From NCBI RefSeq assembly GCF_000734895.2, contig NZ_CP011382.1, positions 2,396,700 to 2,460,699 of the forward strand: DNA of 64,000 nt, given 5' to 3'. Positions 35,736 through 43,513 of the stretch are shown here, one piece after another (position 1 is the first letter of the stretch; each line of letters starts with the position of its first letter). Made by a program: the position numbers and the translations under genes. The notes below the pieces were generated by a model that was given only the letters and a program-made list of their open reading frames with translations, had not been told where the DNA came from and did no database searches. This DNA comes from Calothrix sp. 336/3 (GTDB taxonomy: Bacteria; Cyanobacteriota; Cyanobacteriia; Cyanobacteriales; Nostocaceae).

Positions 35736-36263
35736 CTAAAGGCTGGAAGTTTTACCAGTTTCAGCTTGAGTAGGAATTGGCTTCACATCTGTATATCCCA
35801 TATTTATAGCCATTTCCCGCAATATAAATATTTGCTCTTCAAAGCTGAAATTTTCAACTTGAGAAACTATTTTATTTACTGTTGCTGTTGCTGCATCACC
35901 AGGTATATCTACCACCAAATTTCCCATTTCTTCAGCCCAGGTAAACCAAACTAAAAGCTGGTTATTGGCTGTTAAAGCACCATAAGCACGGGAATAATCT
36001 GTGTCTTGACGGTTGGCTATATCTCGCATAATTTGTAGCTGTTCGTCATCAGATAAGTCTAGAAAATCTTCCAATAGGATTGGAGCTAAATTTGGGTTTG
36101 CAGCACTTGGAGCAGCAGGTGTGACGGAATCTCCCATCTTTGTGTAAATAAAATAAAGAGCAGCTAGTCGATCGTCTACATTGAGATTTTCAAAATCACT
36201 AATAGCTTTGAGTACAGATTCTGAAACATTCTGGGTGCTATTTGTGTTGAACTGAGATGACAT
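35736..36263 (-). CDS. Helical carotenoid protein (OCP N-terminal domain homologue)
   Basis: A 175-aa protein matching the all-helical N-terminal domain of the orange carotenoid protein, without the C-terminal NTF2-like domain: a stand-alone helical carotenoid protein. Motifs are FENLNVDDRLAALYFIYTKM, GDSVTPAAPSAA, LSDDEQLQIMRDIANRQDTD, YSRAYGALTANNQLLVWFTW and FSFEEQIFILREMAINMGYT. Such proteins bind a ketocarotenoid and act as singlet-oxygen quenchers or phycobilisome effectors, depending on the clade. I cannot tell the clade from the sequence alone. The gene is flanked by an inverted repeat pair. Confidence 0.92.
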   Translation of the reverse strand: MSSQFNTNSTQNVSESVLKAISDFENLNVDDRLAALYFIYTKMGDSVTPAAPSAANPNLAPILLEDFLDLSDDEQLQIMRDIANRQDTDYSRAYGALTANNQLLVWFTWAEEMGNLVVDIPGDAATATVNKIVSQVENFSFEEQIFILREMAINMGYTDVKPIPTQAETGKTSSL

Positions 36264-36812
36264 ATTTTATTCCTAAAATGGTTGCAATGATAATCAAACA
36301 AACTTACTTTAGGTATATCAATATTCAATAAATAAAGTCACCTTTCTTCGGAGATATTAATAGCATAATAAGATTGTTTGCAAACTATTTCTCAAGATAG
36401 GCTCGACAATCTATCTGATGGGGTTTTTACTTGTATCAATATCTCAGATAAGTTTGTAGACGTACAGCAAAACAATAATTTTATAGGACTATCTGAAAGA
36501 TTTTTGAGATGTAATACCGATGCAAAAAATGTTTACGACAGATACCCCACCCGCCCTATCGGGCACCCGTACTCTGCGAGAAGCCGCTCCGCGTCTATGG
36601 GGAGGGATTTTGTCCATGTGTCGTATTGTTTTTTCAAATTGGTATAAAGTAGCTCATAAGGTTGCAAGTTTTCAAAGATTAGTAAGTGGGCACTGCCTGC
36701 AAAAATCTTGATACTACAACTACTTAATCTTGTAAACACAAGTGTAAGCTATGCTAACAAAAATCGAATAGGAATCCTATAGTTAGTTCACTAATTTCAA
36801 CTAGAGGGTTAA
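36264..36812. other. Intergenic region between HCP and small acidic gene
   Basis: A 549-bp stretch between divergent genes, holding dispersed repeat copy B (36523-36651). No gene is supported; short frames are repeat-derived. Promoters for both divergent genes are expected here but were not resolved. Confidence 0.6.
36523..36651 (+). repeat. Dispersed repeat, copy B
   Basis: Plus-strand partner of copy A at 34908-35036. It shares tgtttacgacagatacccca, ctctgcgagaagccgctc, gcgtctatgggga and caaattggtataa. The two copies bracket 35037-36522, which includes the small acidic gene and the carotenoid protein gene. Confidence 0.85.
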
Positions 36813-37124
36813 ATGTCACAATCTACAACCGACTTAAACAATTCTCGACCTTACGACTCTCAACAAGTAGCTGAAGCAATAGAGAAAGGCGAAGTCAAAG
36901 CACCAAAAGTAGATGTTAATGCAGATTATGAAGAAGCATTAAAAGAATTTAGCGTCAGTGAAATTGATCGTACCGAGGAAGGAGCAAAAGCCGCAGAAGC
37001 CGCAACTGCTCCCAAATTTGAAGTGAGACAGCCACAAGAAACACGCTCCGAGGCTGTATCAACTGGAGATCCAAGTGATTTTCTAGAGATGGCGAAAGAA
37101 ATAAACCCTCCCCCCGAAGCATAA
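36813..37124 (+). CDS. Small acidic, probably disordered protein
   Basis: A 103-aa protein rich in Glu, Ala, Ser and Asp with no hydrophobic core. Segments such as RPYDSQQVAEAIEKGEVKAP, KVDVNADYEEALKEFSVSEI and EEGAKAAEAATAPKFEV suggest an unfolded or induced-fold protein. It looks like a conserved cyanobacterial hypothetical family. It points toward the methyltransferase gene, and the two are separated by a MITE-like hairpin. Confidence 0.72.
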   Translation: MSQSTTDLNNSRPYDSQQVAEAIEKGEVKAPKVDVNADYEEALKEFSVSEIDRTEEGAKAAEAATAPKFEVRQPQETRSEAVSTGDPSDFLEMAKEINPPPEA

Positions 37125-37160
37125 AGTATTATATTCAGCCGTAGTGAAGACTAAATTCTT

Positions 37161-37271
37161 GGCGTTGCTGAATAGGGGATGAAAATTAATGTTTTCAAAA
37201 TCAAAATTTGAGATTTCTTGCGCCCCTACGCCTTTGGGTGCAACAAAATTCAGACTGCAATCAGCAACGCC
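37161..37271. mobile_element. 111-bp MITE-like element
   Basis: A perfect 11-bp terminal inverted repeat (ggcgttgctga at 37161-37171; tcagcaacgcc at 37261-37271) bounds a 111-bp segment with no coding capacity. No clear target duplication is visible. It lies between two convergent genes, ending 9 bp before the methyltransferase stop, and could fold into a long hairpin that ends transcription from both sides. Confidence 0.75.
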
Positions 37272-37280
37272 AGATTTACT

Positions 37281-38321
37281 TTATGAATGTTCTCTAACTG
37301 CCTCAATAATGCTTACCTCCGATTCAGTTGGGATAATTCTAGTTATTCTGAACCCTGCGGCTTGAAAGAGTGTGTGAAATTCTTCTTCAGTACGGATGCG
37401 TCCGCCTGGACACATGACTAACATATTTACGTCTATAAACTTACTGCCGTAAAATTCGTTTCCTGGAGGAATGACAAAGTCTATTACCAATAATCGGCTT
37501 TGTGGTTTCATGGCTTGATGACAGCGTTGGAGAATAGTGAGCGATCGCTCATCGTCCCAGTCTTGGATAATATGCTTGAGAATATACGCATCTGCTGCTG
37601 TGGGAATCTCCTCAAAGAAGCTCCCGCCGATAAATTCGCAGCGATTCCTCAAAGCTAAATCCCAGGAATTTTTAGCCCGCTCAACTACATCTGGACGGTC
37701 AAATAGTATCCCTGTCATACTGGGGTAGGCTTGGAGAATTGTCGCTAGGGAAAGACCTTTGCCACCACCAATATCAGCTAACTTATCAATAGAGGAAAAA
37801 TCATAAGCCTCTAATACTAAAGTATTTTCCTCTTCCGACTCTGCCATTGCGCGATCGAAAATTTCACCTTGGGTAGAATCTTGGTCATTATACTCAAACA
37901 AATCCGTACCATACAAACGCTCAAAGGCACTGTCTCCAGTTTGTAAACTGTACATCAAATCGCCCCAAGCTTTGTAATAATGCTCCTCACCCCGTAAAAT
38001 TGCCATAGCTCGCACTGATTCAGGGTGGTTAGTTTGCAAATTATCTGCTAATGGAGTTAACCCAAAATAACGCGGTTTAATCTCTGCAAAAATGCCCACA
38101 CTAGCTAAGGCTCGGAGGATGCGATATAAGGCATCACTCTTGGTATTAGTAACAGTTGCTAAAGTGTCGCAGTGTTGAGGACTTTCACTAAGTAAATCTG
38201 CAATGCCAAGTTTAGCTACTACGTAAACACACCGCGACATCCAGTAGGCGTGTATCCATTCCATTGCTGTCATTTGAAATGGTGTATTGCTGGGTGCATA
38301 GATAGATTCTGATACAGTCAT
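37281..38321 (-). CDS. SAM-dependent O-methyltransferase (family 2 type) with altered catalytic His
   Basis: A 346-aa acetylserotonin O-methyltransferase-type enzyme. Residues about 20-110 are the helical dimerisation domain (HAYWMSRCVYVVAKLGIADL). The SAM loop is LADIGGGKGLSLATIL (about 187-202). The catalytic segment reads ILKHIIQDWDDERSLTIL, where the usual HDW is QDW: Gln253 replaces the general-base His. The downstream PPGNEFYGSKFIDVNMLVMC and RTEEEFHTLFQAAGF are typical. It is the last gene of the cluster and follows the SDR by 14 bp. It probably tailors the NRPS/PKS product, possibly with altered chemistry. Confidence 0.88.
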   Translation of the reverse strand: MTVSESIYAPSNTPFQMTAMEWIHAYWMSRCVYVVAKLGIADLLSESPQHCDTLATVTNTKSDALYRILRALASVGIFAEIKPRYFGLTPLADNLQTNHPESVRAMAILRGEEHYYKAWGDLMYSLQTGDSAFERLYGTDLFEYNDQDSTQGEIFDRAMAESEEENTLVLEAYDFSSIDKLADIGGGKGLSLATILQAYPSMTGILFDRPDVVERAKNSWDLALRNRCEFIGGSFFEEIPTAADAYILKHIIQDWDDERSLTILQRCHQAMKPQSRLLVIDFVIPPGNEFYGSKFIDVNMLVMCPGGRIRTEEEFHTLFQAAGFRITRIIPTESEVSIIEAVREHS

Positions 38322-38335
38322 AATTAACCTCTTTA

Positions 38336-39208
38336 CTAATTTTTTAATTCCAATTCTTGGAGTTGAATAGCATCACAAACCCTGTCTGGGAGAATCTTCG
38401 CTAACAACATGAGAAAATCTAGCATCAGTTTTTCTTTAGATACGAAATAGCGAGTTTTCGGTTTCTTTACTTCTAAGGCTGTTTGAATCACATTTGCAAC
38501 TTCTTCCGGTGGTACTCCCAGGCGATTCGATTTGATTAACTGCTCTAAGGAAAACTTGTAAATATCACCGTACATAGCTCTGGCTGTAGGCGACATATTA
38601 GCTAATTTTTTGTTTAAACTTGCTTCTACTTTGTCTGGTGCTGTGGAAGCAATTGAGCCAGGTTCAATTAAAATTACTTCAATTCCCCAAGGATGCAATT
38701 CCATTCTTAAAGAATCGTTTAATGCTTCTAAGGCAAATTTAGAAGCACACAAAGCTGAAAAAAATGGTGACGAGATTTTGCCAGAAACCGAGCCAATATT
38801 AATAATCCTGCCCTTGGCTTGGCGAATCATTGGTAAAAAGGCTTGGGTAACAGCTACTTGTCCAATGACATTGACTTCAAATTGCCATCTTAGTTCATCA
38901 ATGTCTAAACATTCTAATGGTCCATCGACTAATATACCGGCATTATTTACTAATCCAAATAATCCTTTTTCTCCAATAGATGATGCCACAATTTCTGCGG
39001 CAGATTTAATCTGTTCTATTTTGGTGACATCAAGAATTACTGGTGTTAAATTACCAGATGAATTTAACTTGAGCAATTCAGCATCTTTTGTTTGACGAAC
39101 TCCTGCAAATACTTGATAGCCTTGTTTATCTAATAAAAGCGCAGTTGCTTTCCCAACTCCTGTAGATGCTCCTGTAATCACTACCGTACCTTTATTTTTT
39201 TGATTCAT
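38336..39208 (-). CDS. Short-chain dehydrogenase/reductase lacking catalytic Tyr
   Basis: A 290-aa SDR. The cofactor site is ITGASTGVGKAT (about 12-23), followed by NNAGILVDGP and IINIGSVSGKIS (catalytic Ser region). The active-site segment reads SALCASKFALEALNDSL, where the usual YxxxK Tyr is Leu153 (TTG at 38750-38752) while Lys157 remains. The overall fold motifs, including LIEPGSIAS, are intact. It may bind NAD(P)H but act weakly or in a non-standard way. It lies between the MATE gene and the methyltransferase. Confidence 0.88.
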   Translation of the reverse strand: MNQKNKGTVVITGASTGVGKATALLLDKQGYQVFAGVRQTKDAELLKLNSSGNLTPVILDVTKIEQIKSAAEIVASSIGEKGLFGLVNNAGILVDGPLECLDIDELRWQFEVNVIGQVAVTQAFLPMIRQAKGRIINIGSVSGKISSPFFSALCASKFALEALNDSLRMELHPWGIEVILIEPGSIASTAPDKVEASLNKKLANMSPTARAMYGDIYKFSLEQLIKSNRLGVPPEEVANVIQTALEVKKPKTRYFVSKEKLMLDFLMLLAKILPDRVCDAIQLQELELKN

Positions 39209-39241
39209 ATATTTTGTATTTATTTTCTTTTAATATTTGCC

Positions 39242-40603
39242 CTAAGTGTGTTTCACCACCATTTTTTTAAACTCTAACCAAGTTATCAATAAAGAAATGA
39301 TTACCACCAATAAATCTGTTAATAACATTCCATAATATACACCTCTTACACCTAAATATGCCGACAATACTAATACCAATGGAACGAGAAAGAAAAGAGT
39401 TTTAGCTAAAATTAGTAACCCTGCGGCTTTACCATTGCCGATAGATTGGAAAAAAGTTACACTACAATAGCCTAAAGGTAAAATTAAGAGTAATAAACTG
39501 ACAATTTTAAAATTAAATAAATCATCAGCACTAAATGCTACGGATGGCAACAATATGCTGAGAAATGTAGATGGAAATAATTGTAAAGGCAGCCAAATTA
39601 ATCCTAAGAATAATGTTGTACCAATGCAAAATGTGAAATAAGCCTGCTTGAGGCGGTGATAATTTTTGGCTCCGTAATTTATGCCAATTATAGGTTGTAG
39701 GGCTTGTACAAACCCTTCTACGGGAATAAATGCTAAAGCATATATTCTCAAAGTTGCCCCGGCAACTGCAATATCGTGATCAGTGCCATATTCAGCAATA
39801 GATTTATAAATTACAGACTGTTCTACTAAGCTAATAATTTCCATTAATAGGGCGGTTAATCCTACGGATAAAATTGCTGGTAGTAAATCTATTGCTAAAG
39901 TTAAATTTTTAGGATTAACCGGAATAGAACTTTTATTAGACAGAAAATAGCTAATATTTAAAAGGCTATAAACCAACATAGAAACAACTGTAGAAGAAGC
40001 AACTCCTGCAATACCCCAGTGAAAAACACTAATAAATATAGGATTTAAAATAGCGTCAAGAATAGCAAATATTCCGGCGAAAATCATGGCGAGGCGAATC
40101 TTGCCTTCGGATTTAATCAACTGACTGGAAGCAACTGCTAAAATATAAAATACTGAACCTGATGTGTAGATTCTAAAATACTCTGCACCTGCTGCGGCTA
40201 CTTCGCCACTACCGCCCATAAAGGCAATTAATTTATCACTAAAAAAGTAACCTAAAAGGGTGATAAAAAAAGCAATAATCACGCTCAAAATTACTAAAGT
40301 GCCAAAAATTCTAGACTTAGTTTTGGTATCTTCTGAACCAATCGCCCGACTGAGAACTGACGCAGAACCTACTCCTACTAAATGAGCGCAACCAATCACT
40401 AGGGAAGTAAGTGGTACGGCTAAAGATATGGCGGCTAATGCTGTTTCACCAATTAGTTGTCCGGCAAATAAGGCATCTAAGAAGCTATTAAAGCCAAGCA
40501 ATAACATTCCTAAAATGCCAGGAATGGTAAATTTTATCATCAATGTAATTAGATTACCATTGAGTATTTCATGGGTAACTGGTGATTGTGTTTCTGTTGT
40601 CAT
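39242..40603 (-). CDS. MATE-family efflux transporter
   Basis: A 453-aa multidrug and toxin extrusion family protein with about 12 membrane helices. Start chosen at ATG 40603, since the upstream in-frame TTG at 40624 has less support. Typical features are FTIPGILGMLLLGFNSFLDA with LFAGQLIGETALAAISLAVP at the N-terminus, GVGSASVLSRAIGS, and the repeat half with GFVQALQPIIGINYGA. It probably exports the product of the adjacent NRPS/PKS genes. Confidence 0.92.
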   Translation of the reverse strand: MTTETQSPVTHEILNGNLITLMIKFTIPGILGMLLLGFNSFLDALFAGQLIGETALAAISLAVPLTSLVIGCAHLVGVGSASVLSRAIGSEDTKTKSRIFGTLVILSVIIAFFITLLGYFFSDKLIAFMGGSGEVAAAGAEYFRIYTSGSVFYILAVASSQLIKSEGKIRLAMIFAGIFAILDAILNPIFISVFHWGIAGVASSTVVSMLVYSLLNISYFLSNKSSIPVNPKNLTLAIDLLPAILSVGLTALLMEIISLVEQSVIYKSIAEYGTDHDIAVAGATLRIYALAFIPVEGFVQALQPIIGINYGAKNYHRLKQAYFTFCIGTTLFLGLIWLPLQLFPSTFLSILLPSVAFSADDLFNFKIVSLLLLILPLGYCSVTFFQSIGNGKAAGLLILAKTLFFLVPLVLVLSAYLGVRGVYYGMLLTDLLVVIISLLITWLEFKKMVVKHT

Positions 40604-40712
40604 AATTAGCCCCAAATTGGTCAATAATTAGGTAAGACTTGCTTTTTTCTGCTTACAAAAACCTCATATATTTGGAATCTGTATAATTGCATAAAATAAA
40701 TGCTTAATTTAA

Positions 40713-42086
40713 CTAAAAATGCACAGCTTCTTGTGGTGATTGTTGATGTTGCTGAATGTTGGATAATACCATCTGTAATTTACTGGCTGGGGGATAGTTT
40801 GCACCTTGGGTTTGGGGTTTTTCTCGTTGTGTATGGGTTAGGGATAATTGATAACGAGAAATGATTTTTGCTAATACTAGTTTCATTTCAAACATAGCTA
40901 AAGCTTCCCCAGGACAACGCCTAGCACCGCCACCAAAAGGCATAAATTCGTAGGGAGAGTATTGTTTTTCTAGAAAACGTTCTGGTCGAAATTGCTGTGG
41001 TTGTGGATATAATTCTGGGTTTTGATGTGTTAAATATATACAGCCGATGATGATTGTTTCTGGACTCAAGTTATAGCCCATGAAATTAGTTGCTGATTCT
41101 ACTATCCTGGGAAATGTGACGAATTGAGTGGGATAAATCCGCAAGATTTCATTACAGACAGCATTGAGATAAGGGAGTTCAACAATGCTCATGGGGTTGG
41201 GAGATTCACCCAAGTTATTGATTTCTTGGCGCAATTTTTCGCGGACTTGTGGCTCACGATGAAGCCAGTATAATGCCCAAGTGATGGCTGTTGCGGAAGC
41301 ATCTCGACCACCGAATAATAATGAAGGAAATAAATCGCGTATTTCTTCATTTGTTAATAATTCGCCTGTTTCGTTACGGGCAAATATTAACTCGGAGAGA
41401 ACATCATTAGCATCGGGGTTTGGTTGCTGACGGCGATCGCTAATTTCCGCGTAAATCAGTTTGTCAAATTGTCGCCACAGATAACGAAAGTAACCCCAAG
41501 GACTCCACCGCCCTAAGTCTTGTTGTAAAAAGGGGAAGGATAGGGGGATTTCGACAAAGGGCGATCGCGCATAGTTCATGAGATTATTTAGCAGGTGTTT
41601 AAGTTGCTCGTAGCGATCGCCTGTATATAAGCCAAATAAAGTATTTAAAATTACCTCTAGAGTAATCTTTTGCATGGTGGGATAGGCTAAAAAAGATTTG
41701 CCAAGGGGTAGCTGATTCATGACTTTTTCGGTGACATCACAAATTTGCTGTCCGTAGGCTCTTATCTTGTTACCGTGCAAAGGAGACATCAGTAGTTTGC
41801 GTCTGGATCTATGGCGTATACCATCGAGCAGAAGTAGTCCGTTTTGTCCCACCAATGGGGCTGATTCGGCGTTCAACTCTCCAGAGGCGATGATTTCCGT
41901 TGTATTGGTGAAAACCTGCTTCATCCCCTGGGGATTACCGACAAAGATTAAGGGTGTAGATTCAGACATAATGGTGAAAGTATCACCATAACGTTGATTC
42001 ATTTGATCGAGAAAGCGCAGAGGATCGGCTGTAAATTGCATTCTCAGCCACCAAGCTGGGAGTTTTGGGCCTTGAGGAAGATTCAT
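40713..42086 (-). CDS. Cytochrome P450 (CYP110-like), copy 1
   Basis: A 457-aa P450. The heme loop is FMPFGGGARRCPGEALAMFE (Cys near residue 390), the ExxR is NEILR, and the N-terminus GPKLPAWWLRMQF resembles CYP110. The I-helix reads LLFGGRDASATAITWAL: where AGx(D/E)T is usual, Ala263 replaces the conserved Thr, followed by Ser. No membrane anchor. It is a tandem paralogue of the next gene (13-bp gap). Both are likely tailoring oxidases of the cluster. Confidence 0.93.
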   Translation of the reverse strand: MNLPQGPKLPAWWLRMQFTADPLRFLDQMNQRYGDTFTIMSESTPLIFVGNPQGMKQVFTNTTEIIASGELNAESAPLVGQNGLLLLDGIRHRSRRKLLMSPLHGNKIRAYGQQICDVTEKVMNQLPLGKSFLAYPTMQKITLEVILNTLFGLYTGDRYEQLKHLLNNLMNYARSPFVEIPLSFPFLQQDLGRWSPWGYFRYLWRQFDKLIYAEISDRRQQPNPDANDVLSELIFARNETGELLTNEEIRDLFPSLLFGGRDASATAITWALYWLHREPQVREKLRQEINNLGESPNPMSIVELPYLNAVCNEILRIYPTQFVTFPRIVESATNFMGYNLSPETIIIGCIYLTHQNPELYPQPQQFRPERFLEKQYSPYEFMPFGGGARRCPGEALAMFEMKLVLAKIISRYQLSLTHTQREKPQTQGANYPPASKLQMVLSNIQQHQQSPQEAVHF

Positions 42087-42098
42087 ATTGGTATATTT

Positions 42099-43472
42099 TT
42101 AAACGCAGAGTGGAGCGGATGTTTCCGCAGAGGGGCGCGGGGTTTTGGTAGAGATGTGCATTTTGACACCACTAGCTGGGTAGCACATTAAACCTTCAAA
42201 TTTGGGTTGCTCTGGTTGTTTTTTGACTAGGGCGAGTTCATAGTTGGAGAGGATAGTTGCTAGGATTAGCTTCATTTCAAAGATGGCTAAGGCTGCACCA
42301 ATACAGCTACGCGCCCCGCCACCAAAGGGGAAAAATTCGTAAGGGGTGTATTGTTTTTCGAGGAAACGTTCTGGTTGGAATTGTTGGGGATTTGGGTATA
42401 AATCTGGATGTTGATGTGTAAGATAAATACAACCCATGATGAGGGTTCCTGGGGCTAAGTCATAACCCATCAGTTCAATTGGGGATTCGACGCGGCGGGG
42501 AAATGTGAATAATTGCGCCGGATAAATACGTAGGACTTCGTTACAAACAGCACTGAGATAAGGTAGTTGGGCGATGTTCATGGGATCGGGTGAGTCGCCA
42601 AGGGTAGCCAGTTCTTGTAGCAGTTGTTCACGAACTTGAGGTTGGCGATAAACCCAATACAATAACCAAGTGATAGCGACTGCGGAAGCATCTTGCGCGG
42701 CGAATAAGGGTGAGAGTAACAAATCGCGGACTTCTTCGTCTGTCATCAGTTCACCCGTCTCATCACGGGCAAATATTAACTCGGATAGGATATCGCTGCG
42801 GGAGGTGTCTGCTTGTTGACGGCGTTCTTGAACTTCGGCGTAAAGCAGCTCAAAAATTTCTTGACGGAGGTGTAGGAGATATCCCCAAGGACTCCACTTT
42901 CCTAAATCTTTTTGCAGAAAAGGTAGAAAAGAGGTAGTTTGCATGATGGGCGATCGCATACTCTTAAGTATGGTGGGAAGTAAGTATTTGAGTTTTTCGT
43001 AACGTTCTCCCTCTTGTAAACCCAAGACAACTTTCATGCTGATTTGCAAGGTAATCTCTTCAATGGTGGGATAAGCGATGAAGGTTTTGCTGGCTAAATA
43101 TTCATCCATGACTTGCTTTGTCAGGTTGCAAATTAGCTTTCCTTGGGCTTGCATTTTTACACCATGAAAAGCTGGCATCATTAATTTACGTCGATGTTTG
43201 TGGCGTAGTCCATCGAGTTGTAATATACCTTGATTTCCAGTGATTAATGCCGCTTCTGCGTTTAATTCACCAGGGGTTTTAATATCTTTTGTATTCGTAA
43301 AAATTTGTTTAATGGCTTGGGGTTCGCTCACAAATACTATGGGTGTTTCGCCAAAGTTAATGATGAAAATGTTGCCATATCTTTTGGCGATCGCATCAAG
43401 ATGATTGAGGGGGTTGTTGGCTATTTTAATAATGTTTAGCCAGAGAGGAATATTTACTTCAGGTATTTTCAT
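42099..43472 (-). CDS. Cytochrome P450 (CYP110-like), copy 2
   Basis: A 457-aa P450 from ATG 43472; an in-frame GTG 12 bp upstream lies in a dispersed repeat, so I reject it. The heme loop is FFPFGGGARSCIGAALAIFE, ExxR is NEVLR, and the I-helix is LFAAQDASAVAITWLLY, again D-A-S (Ala262) in place of (D/E)-T. It shares long stretches with copy 1 (YLTHQ..P.LYP.PQQF.PERFLEKQY), consistent with tandem duplication followed by divergence. Confidence 0.93.
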   Translation of the reverse strand: MKIPEVNIPLWLNIIKIANNPLNHLDAIAKRYGNIFIINFGETPIVFVSEPQAIKQIFTNTKDIKTPGELNAEAALITGNQGILQLDGLRHKHRRKLMMPAFHGVKMQAQGKLICNLTKQVMDEYLASKTFIAYPTIEEITLQISMKVVLGLQEGERYEKLKYLLPTILKSMRSPIMQTTSFLPFLQKDLGKWSPWGYLLHLRQEIFELLYAEVQERRQQADTSRSDILSELIFARDETGELMTDEEVRDLLLSPLFAAQDASAVAITWLLYWVYRQPQVREQLLQELATLGDSPDPMNIAQLPYLSAVCNEVLRIYPAQLFTFPRRVESPIELMGYDLAPGTLIMGCIYLTHQHPDLYPNPQQFQPERFLEKQYTPYEFFPFGGGARSCIGAALAIFEMKLILATILSNYELALVKKQPEQPKFEGLMCYPASGVKMHISTKTPRPSAETSAPLCV

Positions 43473-43485
43473 ATTTAATTTCACG

Positions 43486-43512
43486 CAGAGACGCAGAGGC
43501 GCAGAGAGGATT
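43486..43512. repeat. CGCAGAG-type intergenic repeat
   Basis: The segment cacgcagagacgcagaggcg and what follows fills most of the gap between the NRPS stop and the P450 gene. Related segments occur at about 42098-42117, 47620-47656, 50765-50795, 52505-52540, 58494-58516 and 60730-60757, that is, at most gene junctions of this cluster. Confidence 0.85.
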
Positions 43513-43513
43513 T

